This document shows, piece by piece, positions 25,801 to 31,877 of a stretch of 31,877 nt of DNA. The number at the start of each line of letters is the position of its first letter. Position 1 is the stretch's first letter. This DNA comes from Branchiostoma floridae (taxonomy: Eukaryota > Chordata > Leptocardii > Amphioxiformes > Branchiostomatidae): positions 6,153,230 to 6,185,106 of the forward strand of contig NC_049980.1 of NCBI RefSeq assembly GCF_000003815.2. The letters run 5' to 3'. The notes below the pieces were generated by a model. It was not told the DNA's origin, did not search any database, and worked only from the letters and a program-made list of their open reading frames with translations. Both the position numbers and the translations under genes were made by a program.

Positions 25801-26252
25801 TTGACCTTGGCCCTCCTAGCGGGTGTCCTTAGTACTGGGCATTTTTTACATCTTCTCGACTCTGGATATGAGAAGTTTTTTTTCTTCTTTGCTGCCGTTT
25901 CTAGGTGTTGCTGAGGAGGCACTTCACACAGCAGTCCGTGATCCACTCCATGCTCTGGCTCGGCCTCGGAATGGTCCTCTTTGTCGGCATCGTCGTGTAC
26001 ATGTGCTGCCAGTGTAAGAAGGCACGTGACCAAATGATGGCGACACCAGGCACTGCTCCGGCATCTTCTGTACCACCCAATGCCACCATGCTCCGTCCTA
26101 TTTACAATACCCAGTATGCCCCCAATGCAGCTTATACAAACCCCGTGGCGGTGCCTAGTGCAGACCCCCCACCCCCATCGTACGCATCCGTTGTACCCGG
26201 CCCGACAGATCTGACACAGCTTGGTGTTTCAGATATTTGTGCCAGTAAGTAG
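22586..26252 (+). CDS. KCNMB-like: BK channel beta-subunit-like two-span membrane protein (4 exons)
   Basis: Exons 22586-22820, 24033-24217, 25072-25206 and 25905-26252 join in frame (phases 1, 0, 0) into 300 residues. Layout: short cytoplasmic N-terminus with R-A-R-R; TM1 about 25-54; extracellular loop about 55-198 with eight cysteines (C70, C84, C87, C90, C106, C141, C147, C173) and an N-glycosylation sequon N110-V-T; TM2 about 199-220; cytoplasmic tail 221-300. The blocks R-F-P-C-L-V-I-N-V-T, I-L-Y-E-T-E and K-C-L-Y-N-P-D, followed by V-L-L-R-R and H-S-M-L-W before TM2, follow the KCNMB pattern. Family role: modulates gating and toxin access of the calcium-activated potassium channel Slo1 at the plasma membrane. 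An in-frame TAG (22580-22582) fixes the start. The 80-residue tail is much longer than in vertebrate beta subunits and contains a P-P-x-Y motif. Family call from topology and motifs, not alignment. Confidence 0.85.
23070..23428. mobile_element. Foldback element with about 115-bp inverted arms
   Basis: The left arm (about 23070-23185) and right arm (about 23310-23428) are inverted copies. Shared blocks: CTTCATCAGGTTGGCAATTA, ATAGTAAGGTT, AACCAAGGAG, CAACGTTTCGGTGTCT and CAGACACCATCATCAGGGT. The centre is about 125 bases, non-coding. Confidence 0.85.
23440..23978 (+). repeat. Interspersed repeat B, copy 2
   Basis: Shares GGTCAGATAGACC, GAAACTTGTTGGATA, GATACCAGTGTACCACACTA, AGTATCACTTTTACT and GGCACGTTTTGTCACTTCA-like blocks with 17752-18110. 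It ends GATGTCATCCATAAAGTTTA followed by CTTGATTTGGCCTA, the inverted form of copy 1's start. Confidence 0.75.
24033..24217 (+). CDS. KCNMB-like: BK beta-like exon 2: cysteine-rich loop
   Basis: Encodes residues 79-140: C84, C87 and C90 in C-x-x-C-x-x-C spacing, then R-F-P-C (C106), sequon N110-V-T, and I-L-Y-E-T-E. The donor is GTAAGA at 24218, phase 0. Confidence 0.88.
24218..25071 (+). other. Intron 2 of the BK beta-like gene
   Basis: Contains a GAGCTCGGC-rich repetitive-looking stretch (about 24265-24600) and a long foldback element (24685-24890). No exon is seen. The acceptor is TTAAATCTCCAG ending at 25071. Confidence 0.7.
24685..24890. mobile_element. Near-continuous palindromic MITE-like element
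   Basis: The outer arms GGTAACCTATGTCCGTTGTT and AACAACGGATATAGGTTACC are inverted copies. Inner arms (CAAGTCGACGGACGGTGGTT against AACACCATTCGTCAACTTG) also pair, around a tight AATATTTTCAAAATATT centre. The whole 200 bases can fold into one hairpin. Confidence 0.85.
25072..25206 (+). CDS. KCNMB-like: BK beta-like exon 3: distal loop
   Basis: 45 codons, phase 0 at both ends, residues 141-185. Contains C141, C147 and K-C-L-Y-N-P-D-N (C173), the latter matching the C-Y-Y-D/N-P block before TM2 in KCNMB proteins. The donor is GTAAGT at 25207. Confidence 0.88.
25207..25904 (+). other. Intron 3 of the BK beta-like gene
   Basis: 698 bases. Includes a GC-rich stretch (about 25400-25640) with CCCGGG-type words and a self-complementary block (GAGCCCGGGTTGACTTTTAG against AAAATCAACTCGGGACCCGG). 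No exon is seen. The acceptor is GCTGCCGTTTCTAG ending at 25904. Confidence 0.7.
25905..26252 (+). CDS. KCNMB-like: BK beta-like exon 4: TM2 and long cytoplasmic tail
   Basis: Starts V-L-L-R-R-H-F, then H-S-M-L-W and a hydrophobic span (about 199-220), a C-C-Q-C-K-K membrane-exit cluster that could be palmitoylated, then an 80-residue Pro/Ala/Tyr/Thr-rich tail with P275-P-S-Y278 (PPxY, a WW-domain ligand). TAG at 26250-26252? the frame closes at the TAG/TAA triplet ending 26252. Confidence 0.88.
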   Translation: MLLRRHFTQQSVIHSMLWLGLGMVLFVGIVVYMCCQCKKARDQMMATPGTAPASSVPPNATMLRPIYNTQYAPNAAYTNPVAVPSADPPPPSYASVVPGPTDLTQLGVSDICASK

Positions 26253-26986
26253 TTGACAGAGGGTGGTCTAAGCAGATATGACAATAACAATGAAGTTAAT
26301 TGCATATTCATATATGTACAATATTTGGGGCTAAATGCAGTAAGTCAGACACAAAGAGGAACTAGAAAGGCATCATTTTTGCAAAAATGCAGAATGTTTT
26401 CCCTCTAGCCTTGTGTCAAGCTAATCGCATGCAATACAGCCCATGTAGCCAGGCCTTGTGCACAGCCCTGCCTTTTCTGTAAACCTTTTATTCTAGGAGG
26501 AAGTAAAAAAGAACACACCATGCCAGCAAAAACAATATGTTTTCTCTTTCGGGAAAACATAAATATGTTGTATGCTTTACTTCTATCTATAATTTACATG
26601 CCTCTCCTCCCTTCTTTAAAGATTTGGATACGAAATAACGACTTTTTTGCCCATTACACGTGGTCAGATTATGACCTTCAAACTTGAAGATGCCTTCCAA
26701 GTTCCATTGTTAGGTGTGCATATTTCTGTTGTACATATTTATGACATTAACAATAGGTATTACGCATATCTTTTTTATACTATAGGCATTGTAAAACACG
26801 TTTTCTGTAGATAGTTACGTAGTTCTTGTCACAAAATGTACACAGTCTGTCATTATGATATGGATACATTCGTGAGATGAGAACCAACTTCGAGACGTTT
26901 TGTACAAATCAGCATCCACGAACTTGCAAAGAGTTTAAAATCTATCCAAAAATGTAGCACTCTTTGCAAACTTTCTTCGTAGATCA

Positions 26987-27379
26987 AAGGGTCTCCTTTC
27001 CTACTTGAGCAGTGTACACCCTCAATCCAGAATAGATTCTCTTTCTTTGATATACCATGCAGTGACAAGTTAGGTTTAGGGTTTTTAGGATGTTGTCAGA
27101 CCATAGAATAAAGTAAAGAACCAAATCTAGCTCAAATTTTCTGCAAAAGATTTAGCTTTCTTTTGCTTTGTTAGCGTTGCATCAAGGGTCTCCTTTCCTA
27201 CTTGAGCAGTGTACACCCTCAATCCAGAATAGATTCTCTTTCTTTGATATACCATGCAGTGACAAGTTAGGTTTAGGGTTTTTAGGATGTTGTCAGACCA
27301 TAGAATAAAGTAAAGAACCAAATCTAGCTCAAATTTTCTGCAAAAGATTTAGCTTTCTTTTGCTTTGTTAGCGTTGCAT
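26987..27379. repeat. Perfect tandem duplication, 196-bp copies
   Basis: 26987-27182 and 27184-27379 read identically at an offset of 197 bases. Each copy carries one AATAAA (27107-27112 and 27304-27309), about 850 and 1050 bases after the BK beta-like stop codon. Identity implies a recent event or an assembly artefact. Confidence 0.93.
27107..27112 (+). terminator. Candidate polyadenylation signal AATAAA for the BK beta-like gene
   Basis: Canonical hexamer, duplicated at 27304-27309 by the tandem repeat. Use in the transcript is unproven. Confidence 0.3.
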
Positions 27380-27964
27380 AAATAAGTTGAATGCATGTAA
27401 CCAGTCACCTAAATGTCTATATATGGTGTTGTACATATTGGGTCATACATCAGAAGGAGTTCTCGTCTTGTTGCTGTATACATTTAAAGACCATGCCATG
27501 TCCTTAACCATATCTTAGACTGTTTACGAAAATATCCTATCGGTGGATTATTAACATTTTCTTTGTGGAAGTAAGGCCATGTTGATTTGATTATATATGG
27601 ATTGCATTCGCTCGCGCATCAATTTTCGGCTGTTTCCAAAAATGAATAAGAAAGTTTTCAACCATATTGTAAATCGTACAAAGCAAAATGAGCAAAATAT
27701 ATGCCGCAGCATGCAAAAAAATATCGAAAAAACGTACATGTTGTTTTTGTATACTAATGTCTGAAATACACAGAATGGCAAGGCCAATTCCAAGGTCATA
27801 AAACAGGATGTGAAAGAGCAAAAATGAAGGATCTATTGTTCGGTATACCATGCTCTGTGTTTTTAGTCATTTGTTCAACCTTCCAGACCGCTTAGATTTC
27901 ATCATGAAGGCAATTTTTTTTTTGGCCAAACGTTTTTGTTATTCGGACGCTCGCATCGGTAGCA

Positions 27965-28095
27965 CCATGCACTGTAGTATCTTAATGCCCTAGAAAAATG
28001 TTCGCGGTGGTTTTAAATTCGCGGTGAAATGGCCAACGCGAAAACCGCGAGCATTAATCCACCGCGAACATTTCTGCATTTACAGTAGTTCACGA
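27965..28095. mobile_element. TTCGCGGTGG-type foldback MITE
   Basis: The left arm reads AAATGTTCGCGGTGGTTTTA then AATTCGCGGT; the right arm is its inverse, ending CCACCGCGAACATTTCTGCA. The outer ends contain ACTGTA / TACAGT. About 130 bases, non-coding, compact hairpin. Confidence 0.8.
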
Positions 28096-29627
28096 CGTCC
28101 GACTTAAAATGAACCCGGGGCCCGGCCGGCCGTACTCCAATGTATCCCGGGAGCCACAGGGTATTCAATGGGGCCACGTACGGGTCACGCCTGAAAATGA
28201 AAAAAAAAAAAAAAAACAGCATGTGAACTACCCGGCAGGGCCCGTTTTACAATTGCGACACATGTCATAACCCAAATAATCAACTAAAATCAGTCAATTT
28301 TAGTATCTTAGACTATCAAAGTGGGCCACGATTCTGTAGAGGAATTATTTTTAGTTCGGCCCAAACTGTGTCATGTGTCAGTGGACAGCCCAGTCCGTAC
28401 CACTTTTCCACCTTCGGCAATTCCTCCCAATTTTTTCCGGTGTAGACGCTTTAAAATGATAAACTTCCAGGCCTTTAAAAAACTTATATATACTTTTGAA
28501 AAAACTGAACGTCTTATTGCATCTCGGAGAGGGAAGCTGGAGAAGCATCGGGGTAAGTGGGGAACCTTGTGTTTTTGATTCGAATTTAAAAAGGTAGAAA
28601 TAATCACGAAATAATATAAATACGATACGAGAATGATATTTGATTAATATGTTACAATAACACGATAAAACGATGTACAATGATCTAATATCATGTTAAT
28701 ATGGTCTTATGATATAATGTGTTATAATGTGATGATAAAATTATATTAAGTAATGCTTTGATAGCTAAAATGAGTAACGAGAATAATGACATAATAATAT
28801 TTATATGATGTGATCTGTAACAATGTATACAATGTGGCTGTTAGACATTTAGCTTTATATTCAAAGGGAGGCTCTTCTTTGTTCTGTGTGTAAATAATTG
28901 AAAATACAATAAATAAAAAATAAAAAATTCCTCCCATTTGTCTGTGTGGATTGTCTGGGAAAGTTGTCTAGCCGCTTAATTACACAAAAAATTACCGCAT
29001 CACCCCATACTAACAGATAAAAACGCGGATGAAATGGCATTTACTTGTATTCAAGCGCGCCACATATCAAAGAACGCAAGAAATAAATATGTTCAAAATA
29101 TCTACTACATTGTAGTTTCTTTCAGAATATTAGTATTTTCCTTGCTAACTTGGTTGCTTTCTAGTACTATAGCTCAAAATATGTTTGAAAGTTCCGCGGA
29201 TGAATACATGTAGTGTGATGTGGTGAGAAAAAATATTAAGAAGACCGGTCCGGCTGTGTACAGACTATTTCCCGACCCGTCTACAAAAGGTAAGCACATT
29301 TTCGCTACGTAACATAGTTCTGCATTTTTTTTTCCAAAATTGTTTTAATTCTGTTCAGTTCAGACATCTTTTAGACGTCTTAAATATTCTTGAAGTATGC
29401 CATCCCTGTTTGCAGGCACCTGAGTAGTATCTATACTACATTTAAGTTTTAATATTTTCTTGCCCTGTCGGCCATGCGTTCTTGCAGTGTACGTTCTAGA
29501 CTACTTTCAGTTATAACTGCAGTAAATGTTAACAGTATTTCCAAGCTAAGCATATGTGGATTTCTAGTCTGTTTCGTGTACAGTTAGGGGTGTTCTGTAT
29601 CTTTAAGTAAGTGGAAGTGGGTCGACA

Positions 29628-29742
29628 ACGTTTCGTAGGAAGTAGTTAGTATTACCGTGTCCATTAAAGTGAAACGGAGCATAAGTTATGCCCCGTTTCT
29701 TTTTAATGGACACGGTATTACTACAACTACCTACGAGTATCA
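29628..29742. repeat. Long near-perfect palindrome
   Basis: The left arm includes ATTACCGTGTCCATTAAAGT then GAAACGGAGCATAA; the right arm is its inverse, TTATGCCCCGTTTC through TTAATGGACACGGTATTAC. The centre GCATAAGTTATGC leaves almost no loop. Likely a MITE or cruciform-forming repeat. Confidence 0.85.
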
Positions 29743-30094
29743 TAGGCGTTATATAATTAAGTTACAATTATAGAATTCTATCATAGTTAGGCATTTCTAA
29801 ACATTTTATTAGAATTCTGTCCATTGGGTACGATTTCCTTTCCAGTATAACTTATAGCATACTCAGGAAAGTCGAAAGCACAGGCACGTATTTGCAAGGA
29901 GGTCATACTCAACTTTAGGCTCCCCGTAAACTGGAATATACGCACAAAGGTAACCGACACATACATTCACTACTGTAAGATACGCGTTACGTACGTTTAG
30001 TAGTGGGGCATACAAAACCTGCCACATACAAAAGCATGTAACTCCACTTTCCATAAAACTCTACTGGTCATTTCGGCCAATATGAAATGAAGTG

Positions 30095-30520
30095 GGTTTA
30101 TCAACTTTCCTCATTAATCATGCAAATTAGCTGTTGATTTGCATTATTAGTATTTCATTGTGTACATTGTTAGTTGGCCTATCTACATACCTAAAATCAT
30201 GACGATCCATCTACACGTTCTCGAGTTATTCTCGTCCAACGTTTGAAAGGAAATCGGCGGCTGCAGTTCCAAACAAGCCGCTAGGGGGTCCAAACTTGCA
30301 GCACTTACTCTGTTCCAAGGGCTATCTACCACTCAAAAATCACAACCACAGCATGTCCAGAACTCGAGATATTAAAAAAAATGAGGTTCTGCTGCAGAAC
30401 CTTAGCAAGCCGCTAGGGGGTCCACTATCGAACTTGACCTTCGTTTTCCCGACCCCTACCTACCTACCAAATATCATCAGAATCTATCTAAGGCTTCTCG
30501 AATTATGATGTTAACACACA
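30095..30520 (+). repeat. Modular interspersed repeat, distal copy
   Basis: Shares CTCATTAATCATGCAAATTA, GGCCTATCTACATACCTAAA, GCCGCTAGGGGGTCC and AGGGCTATCTACCACTCAAA blocks with 18412-19392, same orientation, ending in an ACACACA stretch. It lacks the outer GAGTTCGGCGACC end. Confidence 0.75.
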
Positions 30521-31134
30521 CATAATGGCAGTCGTTAAGAACAGATTTTAGTATGATCAATCCTACATTCTGAGTGGTTCAGGTAATTTCCAATGTTACC
30601 TGCACCTGTGCAGAAAAAGGTATTTCGAGCCCTGCATTACTCTGCAAACAAAATTACACCAGAAAACGCTTTTGCAAATTATTAAAACCAATTTGAACAT
30701 GTACATGTGCCTAAGATTGTGTCCTATGCTTGTGTAAAAGGAACTTTCCTGGAAAAATGGTTTCATGCGCTTTAGTTGCTTTAGCTTTAATGATTTGCCA
30801 GTTTGCAAAAGTTTACGTCTTTTGCATTGAAACATGACCAGAGCTGAGGTCTGCACTTAATACTAGCATACACTGTATTTCAAAGCACCAGGCAGTGCCA
30901 CACGCCTTTCTGTTCTGTCCCTCCATACCAGTGGCCATACATTCTGTGCTTTCATGCGGTCTATGTGCTGTTGAACGCATCAAAAAAGTTGAACTTGTAA
31001 TATGCTTGGTTGTGTCCCACTCTCTGGGCTAAAACCACAGCTTGCCATCAGCTCCCCTAACGTGCTGCATCTCCTGGACCATTTGTACAGCATCAGCTTT
31101 CTGGCCAAACATAGTCTCCCCCATGTTAGTGAGT

Positions 31135-31610
31135 GGGGCCGCGTAGCACAGTGGTAGTGTATTCGGCCCGTGACCGAGAGGTCGCCGGTTCGAATCCGCC
31201 TGCCGTGTTGCCAGTCTTGTGCCCTTGGGAAAGGCACTTTACACGACTTTCCTCACTTTACTCAAGTGAAAAATGAGTCGTCCCTCGGGTAGGACGTTAA
31301 ATGGAGGTCCCGTGTATGGGGAGAGCCATACCCCATGCACGTTAAAGAACCCCCACACGTGCGATGGTGCGGTGTGCGTTGGTGCAAATCCTTCCGTCGG
31401 GAGTTGGTGATTCACTACAAATCACCCGGATGGAGGCCTGGCGAACCTCTGTCTTGTATCAGCCACATGGTGAATTACATCATTCACCCGGACGGGAGAC
31501 CTGGCGCATCCCCGTCTTGTAATTAGCCATACGAAAGGGTATGTCACCCCGTAAGGGGCGGTATAACCCCGTCGTGTAAACATGTGCGAACATGTTTGAT
31601 CACGTCGACC
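31135..31610 (+). mobile_element. Full-length tRNA-derived SINE, + strand
   Basis: The head from 31135 has an A-box region (TAGCACAGTGGTAG from 31144) and a B box (GGTTCGAATCC, 31187-31197). The body has GGGAAAGGCACTTTACACGA and GGAGGTCCCGTGTATGGGGA. The tail region has the GGGGCGGTATAACCCC hairpin and CATGTGCGAACATGTTTG, ending near GATGATGATGATG, a plausible SINE tail. The head differs from the copy at 6848 by only a few bases. Confidence 0.87.
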
Positions 31611-31877
31611 GATGATGATGATGTTAGTGAGATTACTAATACATATATATGTCTTCATCTTGTCTGACATCCGTTGGCTGCCTTTGACAGTCGGGACTGC
31701 CCAGCCCTCAATGACAACTTTGTGACTGTGCGAATAAGCCAGGACCACGAGCTATAATCCAGTCGCAGTTTGTGTATGGCTGACAGAGTTTCTAAATCAT
31801 GCGTCCTTGGCAAACACCAAAAGCTATCCAGGCTATTGTAATATCTTTATCAGTTTCAGACAGGCATTCACATGACT

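Larger units (their letters stand above)
26253..31877. other. 3' flank of the BK beta-like gene and distal non-coding region
   Basis: No supported coding gene. In order: probable 3' UTR from 26253; a perfect tandem duplication (26987-27379) with an AATAAA in each copy; a TTCGCGG foldback (27965-28095); an A homopolymer (about 28200-28216); AT-rich DNA with ATAATATGA-like words (28590-28930); a palindrome (29628-29742); a modular repeat copy (30095-30520); and a full-length SINE (31135-31610). Confidence 0.65.

Noticed and set aside
28321-28578. 85-residue forward frame
   Set aside because: Low-complexity Lys/Phe-rich translation in repeat-adjacent DNA; no domain, no splice partners.
29212-29289. 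Possible small exon encoding K-K-T-G-P-A-V-Y-R-L-F-P-D-P ending at a GTAAGC donor
   Set aside because: An in-frame TAG lies just upstream, no start or partner exon was found, and no family is recognisable; too short to call.
29628-29742. MicroRNA precursor
   Set aside because: The stem has essentially no terminal loop and is too perfect; it looks like a palindromic repeat.
31422-31748. 108-residue reverse-strand open frame
   Set aside because: It covers the SINE at 31135-31610 and repeats the same words found in the other SINE copies.

Overview
The window looks like nuclear genomic DNA of an invertebrate deuterostome, most probably a cephalochordate (amphioxus, Branchiostoma-like). This is inferred from three things: a Src-type kinase gene with compact introns, a BK-channel beta-subunit-like gene, and a dense mix of tRNA-derived SINEs, foldback/MITE elements and microsatellites. 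All genes are split by GT-AG introns and both lie on the + strand. There is one 100-base N gap (10631-10730).

Gene 1 (coding about 2336-17292) is the main object. Ten exons can be spliced in frame into a predicted protein of about 1255 residues with the order SAM - proline-rich linker - FN3 - ephexin-type autoinhibitory segment - DH (RhoGEF) - PH - SH3 - SH2 - Src/Frk-type tyrosine kinase. The first half resembles ephexin-family RhoGEFs (NGEF/ARHGEF5/16/19/26). The second half has the exon plan of a Src-family kinase. In other animals Src kinases phosphorylate and activate ephexin-type GEFs. Here the enzyme and its known type of substrate seem to be fused, a combination I do not know from any described family. 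The weak point is the SH3-SH2 junction. It lies next to the N gap, and the intron phases of the two halves do not match cleanly, so two adjacent genes or a missing small exon remain possible.

Gene 2 (coding about 22586-26252, four exons, 300 residues) encodes a two-membrane-span protein with eight extracellular cysteines. It resembles BK (Slo1) channel beta subunits (KCNMB), with an unusually long cytoplasmic tail carrying a PPxY motif.

Layout: 1-2335 is upstream non-coding DNA with a large TG/CG tract and a minisatellite built on an AGATCTT-like core. 2336-17292 is the kinase gene, whose introns hold a TA-flanked MITE, SINE pieces, a modular interspersed repeat and a 75-bp AT tract. 17293-22585 is intergenic repeat DNA. 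22586-26252 is the BK beta-like gene. 26253-31877 is non-coding and holds a perfect 196-bp tandem duplication, several foldback elements and a full-length SINE.
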